Source: Streptomyces antioxidans (lineage in GTDB: Bacteria; Actinomycetota; Actinomycetes; Streptomycetales; Streptomycetaceae). From it: a stretch of DNA of 64,000 nucleotides. Positions 34,606-43,213 of the stretch are shown here, piece by piece; positions within the stretch are counted from its first letter, which is position 1; every line of letters starts with the position of its first letter. Below the pieces are notes generated by a model. The model did not search any database. It saw only the letters and a program-made list of their open reading frames with translations, and had not been told where the DNA came from. Made by a program: the position numbers and the translations under genes. The stretch lies in assembly GCF_000968685.2 (NCBI RefSeq), contig NZ_LAKD02000015.1:62001-126000 (forward strand). Direction: 5' to 3'.

Positions 34606-36144
34606 TCAGCCGCCGCGCAGCGCCAGTACGGTCTCGACCGTGTCCGACTGGTCCGCCGGTTTGTCCTCCCGGTAGCGCAGCACCCGCGCGAACCGCAGGG
34701 TGACGCCCGCCGGATAGCGGGACGAGCGCTGCAGCCCGTCGAAGGCCACCTCCACCACCAGCTCCGGCCGCACCCGCACCACCCAGCCGTCGTCGCTGAC
34801 CGCGATCCCCAGCAGCGCCTCCGTCTGCCACTCCAGCATCGCGTCGGTCAGCCCCTTGAACGTCTTGCCCAGCATCACGTACGTACCGTCCGGCGCCCGG
34901 GCGCCCAGATGGAGGTTGGACAGCTTGCCGGTGCGGCGGCCGTGCCCCCACTCCGCCGCCAGCACCACCAGGTCCAGCGTGTGCACCGGCTTGACCTTCA
35001 GCCAGGACGCCCCGCGACGGCCCGCTCCGTACGGCGCCTCAAGACCCTTGACCAGCACCCCCTCATGCCCCCGGGCCAGCACGTCCGCGGCGAACTCACC
35101 GGCCGCCCGCCGGGTCTCCGGATCCGCCGGGTCATCGGCCACCAGCCGCCGCACCCGCCGGGGCCCCGGGGCGATCCGGGCCAGTTCGGCATGGCGCTCG
35201 CGGGTCGGGAGGTCGAGCAGATCGCGGTCGTCCACCACGAGCAGGTCGAAGAAGACGGGGGACAGCGGCAGCGCGGCCGACGCCCCGGCCACATCGAGCC
35301 GGGAGCCGACCCGGCCGGAGGTCTCCTGGAACGGCCGGGGCCGCCCCTCCGCGTCCAGCAGGATCACCTCGCCGTCGAGGATCGCCCGGTCCACCGCAAG
35401 CTCCCGCGCCGCCGTGACCACCTCCGGCAGCCGCTCGGTGATCTCGTCGAGGGTGCGGGTGTAGATCCGTACCTCCTCGCCGTCCCGGTGCACCTGCACC
35501 CGGATCCCGTCCAGCTTCTCCTCGACCGCGCACGGCCCCAGCCGGTCCATGGCCTCGTCGAGGTCCTTGGCGCTCTGCGCGAGCATCGGCAGCACCGGCC
35601 GCCCCACCTCGAGCCGGAAGTCCGCCAGCGCCTCCGGGCCGCGCGCCAGCAGCGCCTCGGCCACCGCGCCCAGCGAACCGCCCAGCATCACCGCCCGCCG
35701 CACCTCGGCGGCCGGTGCGCCGACCGCCTCGGCCAGCCCCTCCGCGGCCAGCCCCTCCAGCGCCCCCTGCCGCAGCTCCCCGCCGATCAGGCCGAGCAGA
35801 AAGCCCTGCTCGTCCTTGGTCGCGGCGGACAGCAGCTCGCCCACCAGCCGCTTGCGGGCCGCCGTCGCACCGGTGCCGGAGACCGCCGCGACCCGGCTCA
35901 GGGCCTCGTCCACATCGAGCACCGCGAGCGTCGGCTCGGCGGCGGGCTCCCGCCGGTGGCGCAGGGTGGACCAGCCCACTCCGGTGCGGCGCTGGGGCAG
36001 CTTGCCCGCGAGGTAGGTGATCACCACGGCCGCCTCGGCCGGTTCCGTGCGGCGGAACAGCCGGGCCAGAGCGGCGATCTTCTCCGAGCGGGCGGCGGTG
36101 GCCGCGACCTGGCGGGAGGTCAGCGCGACATCGGCCAGCAGCAT
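34606..36144 (-). CDS. ligB: ATP-dependent DNA ligase
   Basis: A 512-residue protein from ATG 36144 ([10 protein letters not shown]). N-terminal DNA-binding domain about 1-170; nucleotidyltransferase domain with the adenylated lysine K210 in [12 protein letters not shown], then [46 protein letters not shown] and SWLKVKPV (motifs III-V). A C-terminal OB domain carries [27 protein letters not shown] and the final [16 protein letters not shown]. Length and motif order match LigB of actinobacteria. It seals nicks in duplex DNA using ATP, probably in repair, since replication uses the NAD-dependent LigA. The open frame continues upstream, but that part is the repetitive region of the next gene. 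Confidence 0.92.
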   Translation of the reverse strand: MLLADVALTSRQVAATAARSEKIAALARLFRRTEPAEAAVVITYLAGKLPQRRTGVGWSTLRHRREPAAEPTLAVLDVDEALSRVAAVSGTGATAARKRLVGELLSAATKDEQGFLLGLIGGELRQGALEGLAAEGLAEAVGAPAAEVRRAVMLGGSLGAVAEALLARGPEALADFRLEVGRPVLPMLAQSAKDLDEAMDRLGPCAVEEKLDGIRVQVHRDGEEVRIYTRTLDEITERLPEVVTAARELAVDRAILDGEVILLDAEGRPRPFQETSGRVGSRLDVAGASAALPLSPVFFDLLVVDDRDLLDLPTRERHAELARIAPGPRRVRRLVADDPADPETRRAAGEFAADVLARGHEGVLVKGLEAPYGAGRRGASWLKVKPVHTLDLVVLAAEWGHGRRTGKLSNLHLGARAPDGTYVMLGKTFKGLTDAMLEWQTEALLGIAVSDDGWVVRVRPELVVEVAFDGLQRSSRYPAGVTLRFARVLRYREDKPADQSDTVETVLALRGG

Positions 36145-36208
36145 GGCTCCAGCCTGCCCCGCGCCCTGCCGGGAAACCGCCGTGCCGGGAATCCAGGCAT
36201 CGCGCCCC

Positions 36209-36886
36209 TCAGGCGGTGCGTCCCGTATCGGGCCCGCCCATATCCGTGCGTCCGGTGCCGGTGCCGGTGCCGGTGTCGGTGTCCGTGCGTCCGGTGTCGG
36301 TGTCCGTACGTCCCGTGCCGGTGTCCGGACGCCCGGTACCGCTGTCCGTACGTCCCGTTCCGCTGTCCGTACGTCCCGCGGTGCTCTCCGCGCGGCCCGT
36401 GTCGGTGTCCGTACGTCCCATGCCGCCGTCCGCGCGCCCCGCGCCGCTCTCGGCACGGCCCGCGCCGCCGCGGCTCGGTCCGGCGCACAGCGCCCAGATC
36501 ACCAGGGCGTCGATGATGAGCAGCACCGTGGCCCAGAGCGGGTAGTACGGCAGCCACAGGAAGTTGGCGATGAGCGCGAGACCCGCCAGCACCACGCCCA
36601 CGACCCGGGCCCACATCGCACCGGTGAACACCGCGAACCCGGCGATCAGCACGGCGATCCCGAGGGCCAGGTGGACCCAGCCCCATCCGGCGAGGTCGAA
36701 CTGGAAGATATAGCTCTGCGTCACCAGGAAGACCCGGTCGGTGCGGATGGCCGAGATGCCCTGGAGCAGGTTCATCAGCCCCCCGAAGATCATCATGACC
36801 CCCGCGAAGACAAGCCATCCGCTCACCGCCCGGTGCATATGGCCGGGAGCGGCCCCTGTCTGAACTCCACCGGCGTGACTGGCCAT
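36209..36886 (-). CDS. Four-helix membrane protein with heptapeptide-repeat tail
   Basis: A 225-residue protein starting at ATG 36886 ([11 protein letters not shown]). Four transmembrane helices lie at about 20-42, 58-88, 90-110 and 115-135, matching a small DUF7144-type integral membrane family frequent in Streptomyces. The last ~80 residues are hydrophilic and made of tandem copies of a seven-residue unit GRTDTDT / GRTDSGT / GRAESTA, encoded by a 21-base DNA repeat between about 36236 and 36450. The tail is presumably cytoplasmic and disordered. Function is unknown; repeat number may vary between strains. Confidence 0.75.
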   Translation of the reverse strand: MASHAGGVQTGAAPGHMHRAVSGWLVFAGVMMIFGGLMNLLQGISAIRTDRVFLVTQSYIFQFDLAGWGWVHLALGIAVLIAGFAVFTGAMWARVVGVVLAGLALIANFLWLPYYPLWATVLLIIDALVIWALCAGPSRGGAGRAESGAGRADGGMGRTDTDTGRAESTAGRTDSGTGRTDSGTGRPDTGTGRTDTDTGRTDTDTGTGTGTGRTDMGGPDTGRTA

Positions 36887-37112
36887 GTCGGGCTCCTTCG
36901 TCCGGCGCGATCGGCGCCGCCACGACACCGATTCGCGGCAATAAGGGTGAATTACCCTTTTCTCAGATTTGCATAGACGCCCGCCTTCGGCACTTCGCCC
37001 ACCGCGGGCCGTTCGCCATCGGAACGGAAGGTCGCCCCCCATGTGCGGAAGGTGATGACGCCTTGCCGCCGGAAGTGGAGATTCGCCTTCCAAGAATTCC
37101 CGGTGTAGATGT

Positions 37113-39875
37113 ATGGGTATGGCCCGGTTTATGGGTCGATCGTGGGCTGCCCGCATGTTCCCCGGTCGGCGCCCACGGAGTCGGCGGCGGGAGCGCCCGG
37201 AGGTGGCGGGCCGGCGCTTTCGATCGTGGCTGAACGTCCGCAGCGTCGCCGGGCAGGTCTTCATCCTCCAGCTGGTGATCGTGCTGCTGCTCGGCGCGGC
37301 GGCCACCATCGCCCTGGTGCTCCAGGTGCGGCACGACGCCATCGAGGAGGCCCGCGGCCGGTCCGTCGCGGTCGCCGAGTCCTTCGCCAACTCCCCCGGG
37401 ATCGTCCAGGCGCTGCACAGCCCCGATCCCACCAAGGTGCTCCAGCCGAAGGCCGAGGCCGCCCGGAAGAGCTCCGGGCTCGACTTCGTCGTGGTGGTGA
37501 CCCGGGAGGGCATCCGGCTCACCCACCCCAAGCCCGACCGGATCGGCAAGCACTTCATCGGCACCATCGGCCCGCCGCTGCGGGGTCACCCCATCACCGA
37601 GAGCGGCCCCGGGACCCTCGGCCAGGCCATGCAGGCGGTCGTCCCGGTCTTCGACCGCCATCACAAGGTCATCGGCCTGGTGGGGGCGGGGATCACCATC
37701 CAGAAGGTGAGCGGGCTCGCCAACCGCCAGCTGCCGCTCCTCGTCGGCGCCGTCTCCGCCTCGCTCGTCCTCGCCACCGGCGGCACCGCGCTGGTGAGCA
37801 AGCGATTGCGGCGTCAGACCCGTGGCCTGGACCCGGTCGAGATGACGCGGATGTACGAGCACCATGACGCGGTGCTGCACTCGGTGCGCGAGGGCGTGCT
37901 GATCGTGGGCGGCGACGGGCGGCTGGTGCTGGCCAACGACGAGGCGTCCCGGCTGCTGGACCTGCCGCCGCGGCCGGAGGGGCGGCTGGTCGACGACCTG
38001 GGCCTGGAACCCCATGTGGCCGACGTCCTGGCGGCCGGGCGCGATGTCACCGACGAGGTGCTGGTGGCCGGGGACCGGCTGCTGGCCATCAACAACCGGC
38101 TGACCGACCGCGACGGCGGCCCGCCGGGCAGCGTCGCCACCCTGCGCGACTCCACCGAGCTGCGCGCCCTCTCCGGCCGTGCCGAAGTGGCCCAGAAGCG
38201 GCTCAAGCTGCTCTACGACGCCAGCGTGGAGATCGGCACCACGCTCGATGTCGCCAGGACCGCGGAGGAGCTGGCACAGGTGGCGGTGGACCGCTTCGCC
38301 GACTTCGTCACGGTCGACCTGGCGGAGCCCGTGGCGCGCGGCGAGGAGCCGCTGGCGATGGGCGGTGTCGAGATGCGCCGGGAGGCGGCGCACGGCATCC
38401 GGCCCAACCACCCCTTCTATCCGGTCGGCAAGGTGTTCTCGTTCGTTCCGTCCTCGCCCCAGGCGTTCGGCCTGAGCGGGGGCGAGCCGGTCGTGGAGGC
38501 CGACCTCTCCGAGGCCGCGGGCTGGCAGGCCCAGGACGCCGAGCAGACCGCCCAGATCCTCGAATACGGCGTCCGGTCGCTGGTCACCGTGCCGCTGCGG
38601 GCCCGGGGCGTGTTGCTGGGCGTGGTCAACTTCTGGCGGATGAAGCAGCGCGAGCCCTTCGAGCAGGAAGAGGTGTCCCTGGCCGAGGAGCTCGCCTCGC
38701 ACGCCGCGGTCTGCATCGACAACGCCCGCCGCTACACCCGTGAGCACACCATGGCGGTGACCCTCCAGCACAGCCTGCTGCCGCGCGCCCTGCCCAGCCA
38801 GAGCGCCCTGGACGTGGCCTTCCGCTATCTCCCTGCGGAGTCGGGGGTGGGGGGTGACTGGTTCGATGTCATTCCGTTGCCGGGGGCGCGGGTGGCGTTG
38901 GTGGTGGGGGATGTGGTGGGGCATGGTCTGCATGCGGCGGCCACGATGGGGCGGTTGCGGACGGCGGTGCACAACTTCTCCACGCTCGATCTCCCGCCGG
39001 ATGAGATCCTTTCCCACCTTGACGATCTGATCGCGCGGATCGACCAGGACGAGGGTCCGGGCGGGCCGGACGGCGACGGCAGCAGTGGCGGCGGTGGCAG
39101 TGAGGGCATCACGGGGGCGACGTGTCTGTACGCGATCTACGATCCGGTGACGCGGCGTTGCACGATGGCGCGGGCCGGTCATCCGCCGCCCGCGCTGGTG
39201 CGTCCGGACGGTTCGGTGGAGTTCCTTGACCTGCCCGCGGGGCCGTTGCTGGGCCTCGGCGGGCTGCCGTTCGAGACCGCCGAGGTGGAGCTGGCCCAGG
39301 GCAGCCATCTCGTCCTCTATACGGACGGGCTCATCGAGGACCGCCGCCGGGAGATCGACACCGGTCTGGAGATGCTGCGCCGAGCCCTGTCCCACCCCGG
39401 CCGGACCCCCGACCAGATCTGCACCGAGGTGCTGGACGCGCTGCTGCCCAGCAATCCGAGCGATGACATCGCCCTGATCGTCGCCCGGACCCAGGTCGTG
39501 GGCGCCGACCGGGTGGCCTCCTGGGAGGTGCCGTCCGACCCCGCCGCGGTGTCCGGGGTGCGTGCCGAGGTCATGCGGAAGCTGGCGGAGTGGGGGCTGG
39601 ACGAGGCCGCGTTCACCGCCGAGCTGGTGCTCAGCGAGCTGATCACCAACGCCATCCGGCACGCCACCGGCCCGATCCGGGTGCAGGTCCTCCGTGACCG
39701 CGCGCTGATCTGCGAGGTCTCCGACACCAGCAGCACCTCCCCACATCTGCGGTACGCGGCGACGACGGACGAGGGCGGCCGGGGGCTGTTCCTGGTCGCC
39801 CAGTTCGCCGATCGCTGGGGCACCCGCTACACCGCGGACGGCAAGGTCATCTGGGCGGAGCTGGCGATTCCGTAG
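37113..39875 (+). CDS. Multidomain sensor phosphatase: dCache-like sensor, PAS, GAF, SpoIIE/PP2C and HATPase domains
   Basis: The 920-residue protein starts with a basic N terminus and a TM helix (about 48-70). An extracytoplasmic sensor domain follows (about 70-210, related to the CitA/DcuS type, with RIGKHFIGTIGPPLRGHPITE), then a second TM helix (211-230), PAS domain (about 250-345), GAF domain (about 365-545) and SpoIIE-type PP2C phosphatase (about 565-790). The PP2C part has GVGGDWFDV, VGDVVGHGLHAA and GPLLGLGG. A C-terminal RsbW-like ATPase (about 795-920) has ELVLSELITNAIRHA and EGGRGLFLV. It probably dephosphorylates an anti-sigma-factor antagonist in response to an external ligand. 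The start is uncertain; no strong ribosome-binding site precedes 37113. Confidence 0.85.
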   Translation: MGMARFMGRSWAARMFPGRRPRSRRRERPEVAGRRFRSWLNVRSVAGQVFILQLVIVLLLGAAATIALVLQVRHDAIEEARGRSVAVAESFANSPGIVQALHSPDPTKVLQPKAEAARKSSGLDFVVVVTREGIRLTHPKPDRIGKHFIGTIGPPLRGHPITESGPGTLGQAMQAVVPVFDRHHKVIGLVGAGITIQKVSGLANRQLPLLVGAVSASLVLATGGTALVSKRLRRQTRGLDPVEMTRMYEHHDAVLHSVREGVLIVGGDGRLVLANDEASRLLDLPPRPEGRLVDDLGLEPHVADVLAAGRDVTDEVLVAGDRLLAINNRLTDRDGGPPGSVATLRDSTELRALSGRAEVAQKRLKLLYDASVEIGTTLDVARTAEELAQVAVDRFADFVTVDLAEPVARGEEPLAMGGVEMRREAAHGIRPNHPFYPVGKVFSFVPSSPQAFGLSGGEPVVEADLSEAAGWQAQDAEQTAQILEYGVRSLVTVPLRARGVLLGVVNFWRMKQREPFEQEEVSLAEELASHAAVCIDNARRYTREHTMAVTLQHSLLPRALPSQSALDVAFRYLPAESGVGGDWFDVIPLPGARVALVVGDVVGHGLHAAATMGRLRTAVHNFSTLDLPPDEILSHLDDLIARIDQDEGPGGPDGDGSSGGGGSEGITGATCLYAIYDPVTRRCTMARAGHPPPALVRPDGSVEFLDLPAGPLLGLGGLPFETAEVELAQGSHLVLYTDGLIEDRRREIDTGLEMLRRALSHPGRTPDQICTEVLDALLPSNPSDDIALIVARTQVVGADRVASWEVPSDPAAVSGVRAEVMRKLAEWGLDEAAFTAELVLSELITNAIRHATGPIRVQVLRDRALICEVSDTSSTSPHLRYAATTDEGGRGLFLVAQFADRWGTRYTADGKVIWAELAIP

Positions 39876-39894
39876 CGTCGCCGGGGCCGACGGC

Positions 39895-40020
39895 GGTGGC
39901 GCAAGAGGGTAGGGGCAAGAGAGCGGGCAAGAGGCGGCGCAAGAGCCGGGGCATAAGGCGGAGCAAAAGGTGGCGTAAAAGGCGGGCGTAAAAGTCGCGC
40001 GCAAAAGGTGGCGTAAAGGG
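39895..40020. repeat. Purine-rich short direct repeats in intergenic region
   Basis: About ten imperfect copies of an 11-13-base unit of the form GGCGnAAAAG (GGCGCAAGAG, GGCATAAG, GAGCAAAAG, GGCGTAAAAG and so on) occupy most of the 327-base gap between the sensor phosphatase and the cvn operon. The plus strand is almost entirely A and G. No gene is supported here. The remaining part (40021-40202) must hold the cvn promoter. Confidence 0.65.
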
Positions 40021-40202
40021 GGCGACGTCATATGCGTCCGGAACATGACGCTGCACAGCGCCTCGATTTGACGGGCCGTCATGATCTGTGTGCGGGGAGG
40101 GCCCGGTCAAACTGACGTGACTCTACTAACATGTGGCGCCCACGGCTTGATGTCCGCGTGGTCCAGTCAAAAACCCTCAACGCGCCCATGAGGACCTGAT
40201 AG

Positions 40203-41789
40203 ATGTCAGCACACATATCCAGCCATCCGTACAAAGGGCCTTCGGTGACGCGCGGGGCCCTGACCGTCCCCCTGCTGGCAGCCGTCGTCGCCGCCGGAGC
40301 GGGACTGTGGGTGACCACCGCGGTGCCATCCGCCCAGCGCGCCTTCGTCGCCGTCTTCTGCGCCGCCGCCGCCGTGGCGATCGGGGTGGCGCTCGCCGTC
40401 GCCGCCAGCCGTTCGCGGACCATCGGCCGTCTCCAGGAGCGGGTCACCTCGCTGGAGACCGCGGCCGCCGCGCAGGAGATCGAGGCCACCCGGCTCGCCG
40501 AGGAAACGATTCCGTCCGCGGTGCGGCAATTGCGCGAGGGCGGCTCGGCGGAAACCGTGATCACCCGCATGGAGCGGCCCACCAGCCGCGGCCATCAGTA
40601 TCTGCTCCGGACCCTGCTGCGCGAGATCGGCGACGGTGAGCGGATGCGCGCCTCCGCGATGGCCGCGTGCGCCAACGCCGCGGGCCGCGTCCAGGCGCTG
40701 GCCACCAGCATGCTGGCCGACCTCAGGGAGATGGAGAACCGCCACGACGAGACGGTCCTCGGCGATCTGCTGAAGCTGGACCACACCACTGCCCAGGCGG
40801 GCCGTATCGCGGACAGCATCGCGGTGCTGACCGGTGCCCGCTCCGGGCGCCGCTGGACCAGGCCGATCGTCATGGAGTCCGTACTGCGCGGTGCGATCGG
40901 CCGGATCAGCGCCTTCCAGCGGGTGCGGGTCCACTCGACCAGCAACGCCGCGGTGGCCGGTTACGCGGCCGAGGGCGTCATGCACGCCCTCGCCGAGCTG
41001 ATGGACAACGCCGCCAGCTTCTCGCCTCCCACCGAGGAGGTGCACGTGTACGTCGAGGAGACGCACGCGGGCGTCGTGGTGACCGTCGAGGACGGCGGCC
41101 TGGTGATGGGCCCGGCCGCCCTGGACCGCGCCCAGCAGGCGGTCTCCTCCGAGAGCCTGGACCTGATGAGCCTGTCCGGCACCCGGCTCGGCCTCGCGGT
41201 CGTCGGCTGTCTGGCCCGTAAGCACGGGCTCACCGTCTCCTTCCGGCCGTCCGCGCGGGGCGGCACCGGCGTCGTGGTCCTGATCCCGCAGCAGCTGGTC
41301 ACCCACGTCAACCAGGACGCCGTCGTCCTCGACTCGCCGGGCAGCGTCCGCACCGGGTACCCCCGGCAGACGCCCGCCGCGTCCACCGCCACGAGCGCGT
41401 CCACCGCCACGGTCGCGCCCGCCCCGGCCGACTCCCCGCCCACGTCCACGTCCACGGCCACGCCCGCGTCGACGGAGACCGCCCCGTCCACGGCCCCCTC
41501 GGCGGAGCCCTCCGCACAGCCCTCACGGGTCAACGGGCTGCCCAAGCGGCGCCGCGGCGAGACGCTGGCCGCCGCCACCCGCGCCGCCGCCCAGGCGGCC
41601 GAGGCGGAACCCAAGTCCAAGACCAGCCGTCCACGACCCGAGGAGGCCGGAGCCCGCTTCGGCGCCTTCCGCCAGGCAGCCCGCGGTGCTTCTGCCGCCG
41701 GTGCCCCGTGTGACACCGAGCCTTCGGTATCCGCAGATCACACCGAGTCCGCCGAGTCCGCCGAGCCTGCCGAGAACGACAAGCCGTGA
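40203..41789 (+). CDS. cvnA: Conservon histidine kinase-like protein CvnA
   Basis: The 528-residue protein has two TM helices (about 18-42 and 48-68), a coiled-coil helix and a sensor-kinase-like helical region. An ATPase domain has the N-box AELMDNAASFSPPTEEVHVYVE and GTRLGLAVVGCLARKHGLTVSFRPS. There is no evident H-box, as in other CvnA proteins, which seem to act as scaffolds for CvnB-D rather than classical kinases. Residues 385-445 are Thr/Ala/Ser/Pro-rich low-complexity sequence. It is the first gene of a five-gene cvn operon and directly upstream of the roadblock protein (15-base gap). Conservons act as heterocomplexes similar to eukaryotic G-protein receptors. Confidence 0.9.
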   Translation: MSAHISSHPYKGPSVTRGALTVPLLAAVVAAGAGLWVTTAVPSAQRAFVAVFCAAAAVAIGVALAVAASRSRTIGRLQERVTSLETAAAAQEIEATRLAEETIPSAVRQLREGGSAETVITRMERPTSRGHQYLLRTLLREIGDGERMRASAMAACANAAGRVQALATSMLADLREMENRHDETVLGDLLKLDHTTAQAGRIADSIAVLTGARSGRRWTRPIVMESVLRGAIGRISAFQRVRVHSTSNAAVAGYAAEGVMHALAELMDNAASFSPPTEEVHVYVEETHAGVVVTVEDGGLVMGPAALDRAQQAVSSESLDLMSLSGTRLGLAVVGCLARKHGLTVSFRPSARGGTGVVVLIPQQLVTHVNQDAVVLDSPGSVRTGYPRQTPAASTATSASTATVAPAPADSPPTSTSTATPASTETAPSTAPSAEPSAQPSRVNGLPKRRRGETLAAATRAAAQAAEAEPKSKTSRPRPEEAGARFGAFRQAARGASAAGAPCDTEPSVSADHTESAESAEPAENDKP

Positions 41790-41803
41790 CAGAAGGAACG
41801 CCG

Positions 41804-42232
41804 ATGAACACCACCGACCGCAGCTTGGACTGGCTGTTGGAGAACCTGCTGGAGAAGACCCCGGGCTCGCGGCACGCCCTGGTGCTGTCACGGGACGGCC
41901 TCAAACTGTGCCTCTCCTCCGGGTTGTCCGTGGACCAGGCCGATCAGCTGGCGGCCATCGCGTCGGGCATCCAGAGCCTCGCCCACGGCGCGTCCATCGA
42001 GTTCGGCGACGGAAGCGGCGGCGTACGACAGTCGATGACGGAGTTCCACGGGGGAATTCTGTTCATCGTCGAGGCCGGCGAAGGCGCCCACCTCGCCGTG
42101 GTGGCCCTCGATGACGCCGATGTCGGCATCATCGGCCACAACATGAACGAGCTGGTCGAGCAGATCGGCGACCATCTGCGGGCCGCTCCACGAGTGGAAG
42201 CGGGCAGCAGCGGCGGCGGGGCGAAGGCATGA
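41804..42232 (+). CDS. cvnB: Conservon roadblock/LC7 protein CvnB
   Basis: A 142-residue roadblock/LC7-fold protein (LDWLLENLLEKTPGSRHALVLSRDGLKLC, GGILFIVEAGEGAHLAVVA, HNMNELVEQIGDHL). CvnB proteins pair with CvnD GTPases. ATG 41804 with AAGGA eight bases ahead is preferred over GTG 41786, which overlaps the cvnA stop. It overlaps cvnC by four bases (ATGA). Confidence 0.9.
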   Translation: MNTTDRSLDWLLENLLEKTPGSRHALVLSRDGLKLCLSSGLSVDQADQLAAIASGIQSLAHGASIEFGDGSGGVRQSMTEFHGGILFIVEAGEGAHLAVVALDDADVGIIGHNMNELVEQIGDHLRAAPRVEAGSSGGGAKA

Positions 42233-42588
42233 TCCGAGGGCCACTGGACAAGGAGGGTCCTGACCGGCTGTACACCGTCACCGGCGGCCGCAGCCGGGCC
42301 GACGAGAGCCGGTTCGACATGGTCACGCTGATCGTCAGCGAAAGCGATCCCACCCCGGGGATGCAGTCCGAGCACGTCAAGATTCTGCGGATGTGCCGCC
42401 GCCCCCTGTCGGTCGTGGAGATCTCCTCGTATCTGGAACTGCCCGTCAGCGTGGTCAAGATCCTGCTGTGCGATCTGCTGGACACCGGCCGGATCACCGC
42501 GCGCCATCCGCATGCGGCCCGCTCCGGCGGCAGTCTGCCCGGGCCCGAAACCCTGAAGAAGGTGCTCGTTGCACTCCAGAATCTCTGA
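42229..42588 (+). CDS. cvnC: Conservon DUF742 protein CvnC
   Basis: A 119-residue DUF742 protein with a winged-helix-like region: LRMCRRPLSVVEISSYLELPVSVVKILLCDLLDTGRI. It starts within the cvnB stop (ATGA) and its end overlaps cvnD by 20 bases. CvnC interacts with CvnA and CvnB in studied conservons and its role is not fully known. The N-terminal half (GPDRLYTVTGGRSRADESRFDMVTLIV) is the usual family start. Confidence 0.9.
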   Translation: MIRGPLDKEGPDRLYTVTGGRSRADESRFDMVTLIVSESDPTPGMQSEHVKILRMCRRPLSVVEISSYLELPVSVVKILLCDLLDTGRITARHPHAARSGGSLPGPETLKKVLVALQNL

Positions 42589-43213
42589 GACCACCGTCAG
42601 CACCCCGCTCCCCGGCGGCGCCGGGCACGCCCCGCTGCGGGAGAGCGCGAGCAACGGTCTGAAGATCGTGATCGTCGGCGGGTTCGGCGTCGGCAAGACG
42701 ACGATGGTGCAGACCGTCAGCGAGATCCGCCCGCTCAGCACCGAGGAGACGATGACGCAGGCGGGCATCGGCATCGACGACGCCTCGTTCGTGCGCCACA
42801 AGACCACCACCACGGTGGCCTTCGACTTCGGCCGGATCAGCCTGGACGAACAGATGGTGCTCTATCTGTTCGGCGCGCCGGGCCAGGAGCGGTTCTGGTT
42901 CCTGTGGGACCGGCTGTTCTCCGGGACCCTGGGCGCGGTCGTCCTGGTGGACACCAACCGGCTCGCCGACTCCTGGTACGCGCTGGACCGGCTGGAGCAC
43001 CATGGCACCCCGTTCATCGTGGCCCGCAACAACTTCACCGAGCCGCAGCACACGCTGGAGGAGGTGCGGGAGGCCCTTGACCTCCCGCCCGAGGTCCCGA
43101 TGATCGAATGCGACGCCCGCAAGCGCGACTCCAGCAAGGCCGTACTGGTCGCGCTCGCCCGCTACCTCTACTCCCTGTCCACCAACGGCGCCGCCGGGGA
43201 GACCACCGCGTGA
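42569..43213 (+). CDS. cvnD: Conservon small GTPase CvnD
   Basis: A 214-residue Ras-like GTPase: P-loop GGFGVGKTT (about 37-45), a switch region with TETMTQAGIGID, Walker B-like LYLFGAPGQERFWFLWD, and a base-recognition segment ARNNF in place of the canonical NKxD, as is common in CvnD proteins. The TTG start at 42569 lies inside cvnC; a later start is possible because residues before about 25 are poorly conserved. It ends within the GTG of the P450 gene. It probably switches the CvnA-B-C complex in a nucleotide-dependent way. Confidence 0.9.
   Translation: MHSRISETTVSTPLPGGAGHAPLRESASNGLKIVIVGGFGVGKTTMVQTVSEIRPLSTEETMTQAGIGIDDASFVRHKTTTTVAFDFGRISLDEQMVLYLFGAPGQERFWFLWDRLFSGTLGAVVLVDTNRLADSWYALDRLEHHGTPFIVARNNFTEPQHTLEEVREALDLPPEVPMIECDARKRDSSKAVLVALARYLYSLSTNGAAGETTA

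Noticed and set aside
36963..40082. Minus-strand open frame of 1039 codons opposite the sensor phosphatase
   Set aside because: Shadow of a gene with clear domain motifs on the plus strand; the antisense translation shows no family pattern.
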